DNA from: Hymenobacter sp. YIM 151500-1 | GTDB lineage: Bacteria; Bacteroidota; Bacteroidia; Cytophagales; Hymenobacteraceae | Length of the DNA: 64,000 nt | Direction: 5' to 3' | NCBI RefSeq assembly: GCF_025979885.1 | Contig: NZ_CP110139.1 | Coordinates: 3,053,501-3,117,500, forward strand | Part shown: positions 39,380-48,730 of the stretch, piece by piece | Layout: each line of letters begins with the position of its first letter | Numbering within the stretch: the first letter of the stretch is position 1 | Notes under the pieces: generated by a model | What the model saw: the letters and a program-made list of their open reading frames with translations, nothing else | Databases searched by the model: none | Told to the model about the DNA's origin: nothing | Translations under genes and position numbers: made by a program

Positions 39380-41716
39380 ATGCCCACTTCTAAAACTAAG
39401 TCGTCGTTTCGGAAAGCAACCCAGCCCGGCCGCTATTCACGGTTTGTTCGCACGCTCTGGGTGCTGTTTGGGGGTGGCGTGCTGGCCTCGATTCTTTTCG
39501 TTTTCGCCGTTAGCATCAACTTCCTGAACCTGTTTGGGCGCATGCCCAACCTGCGCACGCTCGAAAACCCCAAGAGTGAGCTGGCCTCCGAAATTTACTC
39601 CGCCGACGGGGCACTCATGGGCAAGTACTTCCGCGAGAACCGCACGCCCGTGGAGTACGAGGACCTGCCCCAGCACCTGATCGACGGCCTGCTGGCTACC
39701 GAGGACGTGCGCTTTGCTGAGCACTCCGGCATCGACCTGAAAGGCATGGCCGCCATTCCGTACTACATGGCCACGGGGCGCGTGCGGCGCGGCTCCAGCA
39801 CGCTCACCCAGCAGGTAGCCAAGCTGCTGTTCCGCACCCGCGAAGACCTCAACGACGGCCGCCTGAACGACGTGCCCGGCCTGCGGATGCTCATCACCAA
39901 AACCAAGGAGTGGATACTCTCGGTGCGGCTGGAGCGCAACTACACCAAGCGCGAAATCCTGCGCATGTACCTGAACACGGCCGAGTTTGGGTCCAATGCC
40001 TTTGGTATTCACACGGCCGCCAAAACCTTCTTCAACAAGCGCCCCCGCGACCTGAAACTGGAGGAAGCCGCTCTGCTGGTGGGGCTGGTAAACGGGCCGT
40101 CGTGGTTTAACCCGGTGCGCAACCCCGAACGGTCCCGCAAGCGCCGCGACTGGGTGCTGAACCAGATGCGCAAGTACGGCTATATCCAGGAGCCCGCCTA
40201 CGCCGCGGCCGTAGCCAAGCCCATCAAGCTCGACTACAAGGTTGAAAACCAGAACGAGGGTATTGCGCCTTACTTCCGCGTCGAAGTAAGCAAGATGCTG
40301 CGGCAGTGGGCCAAGGAAACCGAGCACGACCTCTACGCCGACGGCCTGAAAATCTACACCACCATCGACTCGCGGATGCAGAAGTACGCTGAGTCGGCGG
40401 TGGCTGAGCACATGAAGCTGCAGCAGCGGTGGTTCGACCAGCACTGGCGCGGGCAGCAGCCCTGGCGCGACGAAAACGGCCGCGTCATTCCCAACTTCCT
40501 CAGCACGGCCATCCAGCGCACCGAGCGGTACGCGGCCCTCAAAAACCGTTTCCCCGACAACAAGGATTCCATCAAGTACTACCTGAACAAGAAGTACCGG
40601 ATGAAGGTGTTTACCTGGAACGGGGGCGAGAAAGAAGTGCTGATGTCGCCGATGGACTCCTTGGCTTACTACAAGCGCCTGCTCCACTCCGGCTTCATGG
40701 CCATGAACCCGCTGAACGGGCAGGTAAAGGCCTGGGTGGGCGGCATCAACTTCAAGTACATCAAGTACGACCACGTGAAGCAGGGCCGCCGCCAGCCGGG
40801 CTCTACGTTCAAGCCATTCGTGTACGTAGCCGCCATCGACCAGGGCTACTCGCCTTGCTACCAGCGCCCCGACGTGCCCACCACCTTTCCCGCCGAGCGG
40901 GGTCGCCCGGCCTACACGCCCCGCAACTTTGAGGGCAGCTACTCCGGCCGCTCCTTCACGCTACGCCAGGCCCTGGCCCGGTCCCTGAACTCCATTACGG
41001 CGTGGCTGGTGCAGAAGCTGGGCCCCGAAACCGTGGTCAGCTACGCCAAGCGCCTGGGCATTACCTCTCCCATTGAGGCCGTGCCAGCCGTAGGCTTTGG
41101 CTCCTCCGACGTGAGCATCTACGAGCTGACCGGTGCCTACAGCACCTTCGTCAATAAAGGCGTTTGGACCGCGCCCATGATGGTGATGCGCATCGAGGAC
41201 AAAAACGGCAACCTGCTGCGGGAGTTCATTCCTCAAACCCGCGAGGCACTAAGCGAGGAAACGGCTTACCTGATGACCTACATGCTGCGCGGGGCTACCG
41301 AGGAGCCGGGCGGCACCAGTATCATCCTGAAAGGCGGCTTTAAGTTTCCGTATGAAATCGGAGCTAAAACCGGCACCACCAGCAACTACTCCGACGCCTG
41401 GTTTATGGGCCTCACCCCCGACCTGGCCTGCGGCACGTGGGTGGGCGGCGAAGACCGGAGCATCCACTTCCGCACGGGCACCTACGGGCAGGGCTCCCGC
41501 CTGGCTCTGCCCATCTACGGCCTGTTTATGCGCAAGGTGTACGCCGACAAGAGCATCGGCATCAACACCGGCCCCTTTCCCAAGCCTACCCAGCCGCTCA
41601 GCATCGAAACTGACTGCTCCCGCTACTACGAAGGCGCCACCCAGCGCGACACCATCCCGTCGGACCAGAAGCTCAACCAGGTGCAGCTCGACGACCTGAA
41701 CGAGGAGGATATCTAA
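39380..41716 (+). CDS. penicillin-binding protein 1A (transglycosylase/transpeptidase)
   Basis: 778 residues. One N-terminal helix (residues 25-50, TLWVLFGGGVLASILFVFAV). The GT51 glycosyltransferase has the catalytic Glu in LLATEDVRFAEHSGID and then RRGSSTLTQQVAKLLF. The transpeptidase motifs are PGSTFKPF (SxxK), ARSLNSITAW (SxN) and GAKTGTTSNYS (KTG). It polymerises and crosslinks peptidoglycan outside the inner membrane. The Arg/Lys-rich N-terminus is cytoplasmic. The stop codon lies in the left arm of the repeat that runs to the uvrC start. Confidence 0.97.
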   Translation: MPTSKTKSSFRKATQPGRYSRFVRTLWVLFGGGVLASILFVFAVSINFLNLFGRMPNLRTLENPKSELASEIYSADGALMGKYFRENRTPVEYEDLPQHLIDGLLATEDVRFAEHSGIDLKGMAAIPYYMATGRVRRGSSTLTQQVAKLLFRTREDLNDGRLNDVPGLRMLITKTKEWILSVRLERNYTKREILRMYLNTAEFGSNAFGIHTAAKTFFNKRPRDLKLEEAALLVGLVNGPSWFNPVRNPERSRKRRDWVLNQMRKYGYIQEPAYAAAVAKPIKLDYKVENQNEGIAPYFRVEVSKMLRQWAKETEHDLYADGLKIYTTIDSRMQKYAESAVAEHMKLQQRWFDQHWRGQQPWRDENGRVIPNFLSTAIQRTERYAALKNRFPDNKDSIKYYLNKKYRMKVFTWNGGEKEVLMSPMDSLAYYKRLLHSGFMAMNPLNGQVKAWVGGINFKYIKYDHVKQGRRQPGSTFKPFVYVAAIDQGYSPCYQRPDVPTTFPAERGRPAYTPRNFEGSYSGRSFTLRQALARSLNSITAWLVQKLGPETVVSYAKRLGITSPIEAVPAVGFGSSDVSIYELTGAYSTFVNKGVWTAPMMVMRIEDKNGNLLREFIPQTREALSEETAYLMTYMLRGATEEPGGTSIILKGGFKFPYEIGAKTGTTSNYSDAWFMGLTPDLACGTWVGGEDRSIHFRTGTYGQGSRLALPIYGLFMRKVYADKSIGINTGPFPKPTQPLSIETDCSRYYEGATQRDTIPSDQKLNQVQLDDLNEEDI

Positions 41717-41989
41717 ATCACAGATTGGGCAGATTGAACTGATTTCGCTGATTGGTCGAGTCAATGGCAGGTGCTGGCTGGGGTGCTGATTAGGAGGATT
41801 TCACTGTTTTTTGAAAATGTGGCTGGGATGTACCGGCCACATTTTTTGTTACAGCTCGGGCGCACCTACTTGCACTGCGAACCTCAGCGCAAACCCTCTG
41901 CGTACCTCAGCGAGAAAAACTACGATTGACTGGCTCTAGCCTACGCACGAATCCGCGAAATCAGTTCAATCTGCACCATCTGTGATTTT
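41715..41989. repeat. inverted repeat from the ponA stop to the uvrC start
   Basis: AAATCACAGATT...CAGATTGAACTGATTTCG (41715-41754) and CGAAATCAGTTCAATCTG...ATCTGTGATTTT (41950-41989) are almost perfect reverse complements. The left arm starts within the ponA TAA; the right arm ends one base before the uvrC ATG. The interior includes the word CTCTGCGTACCTCAGCG, also a repeat type. No gene. Confidence 0.85.
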
Positions 41990-43807
41990 ATGGCCGCCAA
42001 AGAACACCTGCAAGACCAAATCCGCCAGCTGCCGCACCGGCCCGGCATCTACAAGTATTTCGACGCCGACGACACCATTATCTACGTGGGCAAGGCTATT
42101 GACCTGCGCAAGCGCGTCAGCAGCTACTTCACCAAGCAGGACCACAACAAGAAAACCCAACAGTTGGTCAAGAACATCCACCGCATCGAGTTTACCATCG
42201 TAGACTCGGAGTCGGATGCCTTCCTGCTGGAAAACAACCTCATCAAGCAGCACCAGCCCAAGTACAACATCCTGCTCAAGGACGGCAAAACCTATCCTTA
42301 CCTGCTGCTCACCAACGAACGGTTCCCCCGCCTGATTCCGACCCGCAACAAGCGCCCCGGCGACGGCCGCTACTACGGCCCCTACGCCAACCTCACGGCC
42401 ATGAACGTGCTGCTGGAGCTGATTCGGGCCCTGTACCCCCTGCGTACCTGCACCTACAACCTCTCGCCCCAGAACATTGAGGCCAGCAAGTTCAAGGTGT
42501 GCCTGGAGTATCACCTCGGCAACTGCAAGGGGCCTTGCGAAGCCCTCCAGGACGAGGAAACCTACAACCAGTACATCCAGCAAATCCGGCAGATTCTGAA
42601 CGGCGACCTGCGCCTGCCCAAGCAATATTTCCGCGAGAAGATGATGCAGGCCGCCCAGGAACAGCAGTACGAGCTGGCTCACCAGCTCAAGCTCAAGCTC
42701 GACAAGCTCGACGAGTTCCAGGCCAAGAGCACCATCGTCAATGCCAACCTCACCAACATCGACGTGTTCAGCATTGCGTCGAACGAGAAGTCGGCTTTCA
42801 TCAACTACCTCAAGGTGATGAACGGCTCCATCATTCTCACCCAGTCTATTGAGGTGCAGAAGAAGCTGGACGAGGCCGACGAGGAAATCCTGGCCCCGCT
42901 GATTATGCAGATGCGGGAAGAGTTTGAGAGCCAGTCCAAGGAAATCCTGACCAACGTGCCCATTGCCAGCCTGCCCCTGCCCGGCGTCAGCATCAGCCAG
43001 CCCCAGATTGGCGACAAGCGGAAGCTGCTGGAGCTGAGCATCAAAAACGTGCTCTACCTGCGCAAGGAGAAGGAAAGCATGAACGACCGGAGCAAGGACC
43101 TGAACGAGGTGCGTATCATGGAAACCATGAAGAAGGACCTGCGCCTCACCGAGTTGCCCAAGCATATCGAATGCTTTGACAATTCCAACTTTCAGGGCGA
43201 TAATCCGGTGGCGGCCATGGTATGCTTCCGCAACGCCAAACCCAGTAAAAAGGATTACCGCCACTTCCACATCAAAACCGTGGTGGGCCCCAACGACTTC
43301 GACTCTATGTACGAAATCGTGACGCGCCGCTACCGCCGCCTGCTCGACGAAGGTGCCAGCCTGCCCCAGCTTGTTATCGTGGACGGCGGCAAAGGCCAGC
43401 TCAGCATGGGCGTCAAGGCTTTGAAAGACCTCGGCCTCTGGGGTCAGATTCCCATCATCGGCATTGCTAAGCGCCTCGAAGAAATCTACGTCCCCAACGA
43501 CCCGCTACCGCTCTACATCGACAAGAAGAGCGAGACGCTGCGCCTCATCCAGCGCATGCGCGACGAGGCTCACCGCTTCGGCATCACCTTCCATCGTTCC
43601 CGCCGCGACGCTGCTACCCTCAAAACCGAGCTAACCGACGTCAAGGGCCTCGGCCCCGTCACCGCCGACAAGCTCCTGACCAAATTCAAGTCAGTGAAGA
43701 AAATCAGAGAATTAAGCGAATCAGAGCTGATTGCCGAAGTCGGAAAGGCCAAAGCCCGCATCCTGATTGAGTATTTCAATCAGCAGGAAACTCCTCAGCA
43801 GCCCTAG
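41990..43807 (+). CDS. uvrC: UvrC excinuclease subunit
   Basis: Makes the dual incisions in nucleotide-excision repair with UvrAB. It is 605 residues. The GIY-YIG nuclease (residues 14-95) has RPGIYKYFDADDTIIYVGK. A Cys-rich CLEYHLGNCKGPCEAL follows, then the UVR motif at about 220 (YELAHQLKLKLDKLDEF). The RNase H-like C-terminal nuclease has ECFDNSNFQGDNPVAAMVCF. The HhH tandem closes with LTDVKGLGPVTADKLL. Full length. Its start touches a long inverted repeat, so initiation could be affected by the upstream hairpin. Confidence 0.98.
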   Translation: MAAKEHLQDQIRQLPHRPGIYKYFDADDTIIYVGKAIDLRKRVSSYFTKQDHNKKTQQLVKNIHRIEFTIVDSESDAFLLENNLIKQHQPKYNILLKDGKTYPYLLLTNERFPRLIPTRNKRPGDGRYYGPYANLTAMNVLLELIRALYPLRTCTYNLSPQNIEASKFKVCLEYHLGNCKGPCEALQDEETYNQYIQQIRQILNGDLRLPKQYFREKMMQAAQEQQYELAHQLKLKLDKLDEFQAKSTIVNANLTNIDVFSIASNEKSAFINYLKVMNGSIILTQSIEVQKKLDEADEEILAPLIMQMREEFESQSKEILTNVPIASLPLPGVSISQPQIGDKRKLLELSIKNVLYLRKEKESMNDRSKDLNEVRIMETMKKDLRLTELPKHIECFDNSNFQGDNPVAAMVCFRNAKPSKKDYRHFHIKTVVGPNDFDSMYEIVTRRYRRLLDEGASLPQLVIVDGGKGQLSMGVKALKDLGLWGQIPIIGIAKRLEEIYVPNDPLPLYIDKKSETLRLIQRMRDEAHRFGITFHRSRRDAATLKTELTDVKGLGPVTADKLLTKFKSVKKIRELSESELIAEVGKAKARILIEYFNQQETPQQP

Positions 43808-43856
43808 CCTAGCCGCATATTCGCTGGCCTGGCAGCTCACCCGCCGCCCCCAACGC

Positions 43857-43890
43857 AAAAGAGCCCCAGCCGCAAGGCCAGGGCTCTTTT
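43857..43890. terminator. bidirectional terminator after uvrC
   Basis: AAAAGAGCCC (43857-43866) / GGGCTCTTTT (43881-43890), with further pairing inside (CAGCC / GGCCA). It serves both uvrC and gldN, which converge here. Confidence 0.85.
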
Positions 43891-43963
43891 ATATCTATCT
43901 CATCCAACAGTAAATCGGCTACAAAATCCGTGTAATCCAAAAAAACCGTCTTAATCCGTGGTC

Positions 43964-44860
43964 CTAGAAAGACCACAGGTTGTACTCGTACTCAATCAGG
44001 TCAGACGCAGCTTGCTGCGAAGCAAGAATGCCTTGCTGCTGGCCACCATAGATTTCATCTAGGCGAGCATCATTTGGGTTCGACACTTTCACGATGTAAG
44101 AGTTGAACAGCCACAACTCGAAAGCATCTGCCAGATTCTTGTGCTGGGCGTCATTCTGGGGATTAAACCAGATGGCCTTATCCGGATTGTTCCGGAACAT
44201 TTTCACCAAGTCGCTGTACTTGAAATAGCCAATGGTCTTTTCAATACCCGAGGTGTTGGTGGCCAGCGTGGAAGGCACCAGCAGACCAATGCACTTGATG
44301 TCGTGATACATCCGCGACCGTTTCTTGTCGAAGATCATATCTTCCTTCAATTCCATTTGGTACAGTTCCTTGGGGCGATACTCGTAGCTCGGCGGGGCAG
44401 CAGGCTTGGCTGGAGCAGCTTTCGCCGACGACTTACCATTTTTGCCTTTGGAAGCCGGAGCACCCCAGCCGTCATCGGCTAAGCTTTCCTCGGTGAAGCC
44501 AGCGGCCTTTTCTTCTTCGCTCAGGCCAGCATTGGTTTCAGCGTAGGAAGAATTGCTCAGCACCTCAGCGGGCGAAAGCGTCGACGTCAAGGAATCGTTC
44601 TTGTAAGCTTGCAGCTCGCCGCGCTTCACCGCGTCCAGGATTACACGGCTGATTTCCTTGCCTTCCGCAAACATAGGCTTGTTTTGCTTCTCGCGCAGGT
44701 CGATTGCACGCCAGATCGTTTTGCGGAACATGATGTCCGAATTCGGAATTGGGCGGTACGAGCCGGTGCTGCTAGCGGTGGTAGCTTGTTCCTGAGCCGA
44801 AGCTGCCACCGACAACGTCAAGCCAGCCGCTACAGCGGCGAAGGAGAGGAATTTGTTCAT
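43964..44860 (-). CDS. gldN: gliding/T9SS protein GldN
   Basis: 298 residues from the ATG at 44860 (MNKFLSFAAVAAGLTLSVAA, signal peptide to Ala-Gln). Family features: YRPIPNSDIMFRKTIWRAID in the N-terminal part, MIFDKKRSRMYHDIKCIGLL in the middle and NSYIVKVSNPNDARLDEIYG near the C-terminus. GldN/PorN binds GldK/PorK to form the periplasmic ring of the T9SS at the outer membrane. Last gene of the gldKLMN run. A Lys/Gly/Ala-rich spacer (KGKNGKSSAKAAPAK) is an extra disordered stretch. Confidence 0.97.
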   Translation of the reverse strand: MNKFLSFAAVAAGLTLSVAASAQEQATTASSTGSYRPIPNSDIMFRKTIWRAIDLREKQNKPMFAEGKEISRVILDAVKRGELQAYKNDSLTSTLSPAEVLSNSSYAETNAGLSEEEKAAGFTEESLADDGWGAPASKGKNGKSSAKAAPAKPAAPPSYEYRPKELYQMELKEDMIFDKKRSRMYHDIKCIGLLVPSTLATNTSGIEKTIGYFKYSDLVKMFRNNPDKAIWFNPQNDAQHKNLADAFELWLFNSYIVKVSNPNDARLDEIYGGQQQGILASQQAASDLIEYEYNLWSF

Positions 44861-44908
44861 ACCATGGTAATCAAAAAAGCGCGGCACTTAGTTCAGGCTA
44901 AACAACGA

Positions 44909-46498
44909 CTACAGCAACGGAATATTGAACTGCTTCGACACATTCACCGGTTCGGTGTTGCCCTGGAAGTTCATGCGCTGTACCTCCTTCACTTCGATGT
45001 ACAGACGGTCACCTTCACGGGCCGAATTCACTACTGAACTCAGATCAACGTTGGGACCATTAACAGAAATTGCTGGCATAGCGGGGCGCTTACCACGAAC
45101 CAGCGTTACCTCGTAGCGCGTTACCCGATAACGAGCGTCTTCAGGCAGGAAGGTAGCAAATCCGGCATCGGGCACGGCACGCAGCTGCATGTTGCGCACG
45201 GCGTTTACCGGAGTGCCTTGCTTTTCGTTGGCCTCGCGGCCACCTACGATGCATTTAATCTCGGGCTTCGGAATCGGACGAACCTGGAAGGTTTGTGAGC
45301 CAATGGAATTGCCGCCGTTGCTAACGCTCAGGGTTACCTCTTTCGAGTTCGGCACCAGCGTTACTTCACCGGTCTTGGCACCTTTAATAACGTTAGCGCC
45401 CGAAGCTGAGAAGCTCGGCTGATACTGAGCACCCAGGGCGGGCACTTGTACGCTCAGCTTGTTACCGCACCGGAAATACAGTGCCTGTACTGAAGCCGAC
45501 TGAATCTGCATTACGGGCTTGGTTACGGTGTAGGGCACCGTCACGCGGAACGTAGTGTCGCGGCCGTTCTGCTTAAAGCGAATCGTACCAGTCCACGACT
45601 TTTTAGCGTTGCCAGCTTCATCAAAGCCGCCAGGCGTAGCCGTAAACTCAATCTTACCTTTGCCATCGGGACCGACGGACAGCGGCGAACCATTCAGGGT
45701 CATGCTGGGGCGCAAGTCCGAAGCGGAAGCCGTCAAAAACAGCTCAGCCTTATACTTCGTACCGGCAGCTACTGTGTTCGACTCAGCGCTGGCAAAAGCT
45801 CCAATTTTATCGAATACAATCGTAGTGGCACCTACCTGAGCAGCCAGCTTATTCAGCGCATCAGCTTCATACTTCAGCACTTCGGTTTCTTTCTGCGACA
45901 GCACAGCCAGCGCAGCTACCACCGGGGTGTTTTCAAAGTTGAGCTGAGCAAAGTCTTTGCTCTTCTGGTCGGCGGTTACGGCTGGGTCATCCTTAGCATC
46001 CAGAGCCAGAGCCGGAGCTGCGAAGCCGGGCACCAGTTTTCCCAAGTCAGCAGCATAGCTATTTAGCTGGTCTTTTAGCTTGTAACCCAGACCATTACGG
46101 CTGCCCGCTCCGCCAAGCATGATGTTGGCTACCTTATCGGAAGCCTCCATATTCTTGTACTCGTTTTTGCTCTTGTTCTCCGTGGCGTCCAGCAATTTAG
46201 TCCGTACGTCACGCAGGTAGCTCACCATTTGAGCAGTCCGTTCCCGCACACTCTGGCTTTGCTTCAAAATAGCCAGGTCTCGGGCTTGGTTACGGTTTTT
46301 GGCTACTGTCTCCTGGATGCCTTTTACGGCACCTTCGTTGGCTCGAGCAGTCTTATCGTTTACACCGAGTAGACTGTCATCCAGAAATTTGAACTTCAGC
46401 AGAATTGCTGAATTTACTTGTAGGGCAAGAAGGGCAGTCAGTACCAGGTACATCATGCCAATCATCTTTTGCCGCGGAGTCTCTTTTGCTCCCGCCAT
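44909..46498 (-). CDS. gldM: gliding/T9SS motor protein GldM
   Basis: 529 residues. One N-terminal transmembrane helix (IGMMYLVLTALLALQVNSAI) is followed by a long periplasmic shaft of three to four beta-rich domains: residues about 40-225 helical, then VTKPVMQIQSASVQALYFRC and NMQLRAVPDAGFATFLPEDA. GldL and GldM form the proton-driven inner-membrane motor that energises gliding and T9SS export; the periplasmic part contacts the GldKN ring. The start at 46498 fits the family (MAGAKETPRQKMIGMM). Confidence 0.97.
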   Translation of the reverse strand: MAGAKETPRQKMIGMMYLVLTALLALQVNSAILLKFKFLDDSLLGVNDKTARANEGAVKGIQETVAKNRNQARDLAILKQSQSVRERTAQMVSYLRDVRTKLLDATENKSKNEYKNMEASDKVANIMLGGAGSRNGLGYKLKDQLNSYAADLGKLVPGFAAPALALDAKDDPAVTADQKSKDFAQLNFENTPVVAALAVLSQKETEVLKYEADALNKLAAQVGATTIVFDKIGAFASAESNTVAAGTKYKAELFLTASASDLRPSMTLNGSPLSVGPDGKGKIEFTATPGGFDEAGNAKKSWTGTIRFKQNGRDTTFRVTVPYTVTKPVMQIQSASVQALYFRCGNKLSVQVPALGAQYQPSFSASGANVIKGAKTGEVTLVPNSKEVTLSVSNGGNSIGSQTFQVRPIPKPEIKCIVGGREANEKQGTPVNAVRNMQLRAVPDAGFATFLPEDARYRVTRYEVTLVRGKRPAMPAISVNGPNVDLSSVVNSAREGDRLYIEVKEVQRMNFQGNTEPVNVSKQFNIPLL

Positions 46499-46578
46499 CG
46501 TATCTCTCTGTGTCTATTCTGCTGTGTAGGAAGTCTAGGAGCCGAGTGTCATTCCGCCCCATTTTATAAGCCTGACAA

Positions 46579-47385
46579 TTAGCTGGTAGCGCGCATTGCG
46601 TTCAGCATGTTGCCGTACACGCGGTTCAGCGAGTGGAGGTTAGTAGTCAGGTTGGTTACTTCCTGTTTGAACTGGTCGGTTTCTTTGCCGGCCTCGGTCA
46701 GGTTTTCCATGGCTTGCGTCAGCGTGCCATAGAACTTGTTCATCGACTTCAGGTGCGTGTTGGCATCCTGCAGTTCCATTTCGTACACCGCGTTCAGTGC
46801 GCCCAGGTTCTTGGTTACGTTCTGCACCTGAACATGGTACTCACGGGCATCATTGGTAGCATCCGACATGGCGCTCATTGCCTGAGCCGTGTTGGCGTAT
46901 GCCTCGTTGATGCGCTCCAGCGACTGGGCCGCCGAGCGAACCTTAGTTGTATATTCCTCGGTAGCGTTAGTGGCTTCGCCCAGCGTCGAAAGCTGTTGCG
47001 TGGTCGTGCTCAAGCGGTTCAGGCCTTGGCCCAGCGAAGCAATAGCTTCGGGAGTTACGTTTGCATCTTTCAGCATGTCGTCCAGCTTGCGAGTCAGACC
47101 TTTACCGGTGTTCTGCTCCACAAACTTGTTACTGTTGGTCGAGGGGTCATAGCCTTCGCTCAACTCCGGATATACCAGCGACCAGTCTACTTCTTTGGGT
47201 TGCGGCTGGAAGGCGCTCAAGAAGAAGATGAGAGCTTCCGTACCCAGACCAACGATGAGCATTTCATCAGCAAACTTCAAGTGAAGTATTTTGAATAGTG
47301 CTCCAATAATTACGACTGCAGCCCCGATGCCGTAGATTTTCGGCATTACCACATCGTAGAAAAAGTTACCGCCTTTTGCTGCCAT
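46579..47385 (-). CDS. gldL: gliding/T9SS motor protein GldL
   Basis: 268 residues from the ATG at 47385 (MAAKGGNFFYDVVMPKIYG), matching the family N-terminus; the open frame to 47460 adds a non-family stretch. Two transmembrane helices: IGAAVVIIGALFKILHLKF and EMLIVGLGTEALIFFLSAF, the second with a Glu that is a candidate proton-relay residue. The rest is a long cytoplasmic coiled coil with LSTTTQQLSTLGEA and SLERINEAYANTAQAMSA. It is the stator component surrounding the GldM dimer. Confidence 0.96.
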   Translation of the reverse strand: MAAKGGNFFYDVVMPKIYGIGAAVVIIGALFKILHLKFADEMLIVGLGTEALIFFLSAFQPQPKEVDWSLVYPELSEGYDPSTNSNKFVEQNTGKGLTRKLDDMLKDANVTPEAIASLGQGLNRLSTTTQQLSTLGEATNATEEYTTKVRSAAQSLERINEAYANTAQAMSAMSDATNDAREYHVQVQNVTKNLGALNAVYEMELQDANTHLKSMNKFYGTLTQAMENLTEAGKETDQFKQEVTNLTTNLHSLNRVYGNMLNAMRATS

Positions 47386-47488
47386 GTTGTGAAAGTTGGA
47401 AAAAAGAAAGTAGTGGAGTGTTAAGAAAAGTGTAAAAGACTGATAGGAAAAGATTGGCAAGCATCACCAATTGGTACCGTTCTGGCGG

Positions 47489-48496
47489 TTAGTTAGAGCC
47501 AGTACCAATCTGAATCATTGCCGTGCGGAAACCAATGTAAGAACGGGCCGAGTCCTGATATTCAAAGTTGCGGGTGCCCGTTTCGAGGAAGTAGGCAATG
47601 TCTTTCCAGGAGCCACCGCGTACTACTTTGCGGGGTTCATTGTCGTCGGGGTTAGTAGGGTTCATGTCCCACACTACCGGCACCGAAGCCTCCATATAAG
47701 CATCGTCACACCACTCAGCTACGTTGCCCGACATGTCGTACAGGCCAAAGTCGTTGGGGAAGAAAGCCCCTACCGGCGAGGTGTAAGCGTAGCCATCCGA
47801 GGCGTAGTCGCCACGGCCGGGCTTAAAGTTAGCCAGCATACATCCTTTGGAGTTGCGCAAGTACGGACCGCCCCACGGATACGTGGCCAGGTCGCGGCCG
47901 CCGCGGGCGGCATACTCCCACTCAGCTTCGGAAGGCAGGCGGAAGTTCGGGGTCGGTGCCAGGCCAGCCTCTTCGTTGGCGGCGTTCTTGTGCTTGGTGC
48001 GCCAGTTGCAGAAATACTTAGCCGCAAACCAGTCAACACCTACTACTGGATAATCGTCGAAAGCCGGGTGGGTGTAGTAGTACTCCATGAGCGGGTCGCC
48101 CATGTGATAAGTGAAGTCGCGCACCCACACCGTAGTATCCGGGTACAGCTCGGTCATGACGTACTCCTCGCCGAGCACGTCAATGGAGTCCTGCCGGATG
48201 GCATTCATAAACTGACGATACTCATTATTGGTAATCTCGGTCTCATCCATGTAGAAGCCGGCAATAGTTACCTGCTTGTTCATGTTAACCATAGAAGCCG
48301 AAATGTCCTGATCAGTCTGCCCCATGTGGAACGTGCCACCGGGGCACGGTACCATACCGAACGGAACCTCCTGTGGATTGAACTCAGGCCGGTCCTCAGC
48401 TCCGACCAGGTCGCCTTGCGGGCCTTTGCCAAAACCACAGCCCCCCAGCAGTAGCGTCGAGAGAGCGACGAGGGGCAATACGAGAAACTTGTTCAT
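47489..48496 (-). CDS. gldK: gliding/T9SS lipoprotein GldK
   Basis: 335 residues. Lipoprotein signal VLPLVALSTLLLGGC (lipobox GGC). The rest is an FGE-sulfatase (SUMF1)-like domain: CPGGTFHMGQTDQDISASM, YMDETEITNNEYRQFM, RLPSEAEWEYAARGG, DMSGNVAEWCDDAYM and VVRGGSWKD. GldK/PorK forms the T9SS ring with GldN at the outer membrane's inner face. It is shorter than the roughly 460-residue GldK I recall from Flavobacterium. First gene of the gldKLMN unit, with a good promoter just upstream. Confidence 0.96.
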   Translation of the reverse strand: MNKFLVLPLVALSTLLLGGCGFGKGPQGDLVGAEDRPEFNPQEVPFGMVPCPGGTFHMGQTDQDISASMVNMNKQVTIAGFYMDETEITNNEYRQFMNAIRQDSIDVLGEEYVMTELYPDTTVWVRDFTYHMGDPLMEYYYTHPAFDDYPVVGVDWFAAKYFCNWRTKHKNAANEEAGLAPTPNFRLPSEAEWEYAARGGRDLATYPWGGPYLRNSKGCMLANFKPGRGDYASDGYAYTSPVGAFFPNDFGLYDMSGNVAEWCDDAYMEASVPVVWDMNPTNPDDNEPRKVVRGGSWKDIAYFLETGTRNFEYQDSARSYIGFRTAMIQIGTGSN

Positions 48497-48530
48497 GAGA
48501 GGAAGAAAAAACTGTTCAGGCGGCGATACC

Positions 48531-48559
48531 CAAAGATTACAATTTTGTGAGCTGGCAAA
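48531..48559 (-). promoter_or_regulatory. gldKLMN promoter
   Basis: Minus-strand TAATCTTTG (plus CAAAGATTA, 48531-48539) and an upstream TTTG (plus caaa, 48556-48559) separated by 16 bases form a Bacteroidota -7/-33 pair, 35 bases before the gldK ATG. The -7 box has one extra base compared with TAnnTTTG. Confidence 0.6.
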
Positions 48560-48730
48560 TCTAGCGATTCAGCGGTTGGAACGCAAGTCAATTGCCCAAT
48601 GGTTTCAAAATGTCTACAAACCAGCCTAATCGCCAGATAAACAATGGTTGACGACACCCGAGCTTTTCAAGTATGAGCCTGACCCAATAGCAATAACTGG
48701 GCCGAGTTGTTAGGGGCAAAAACCTTGAAA

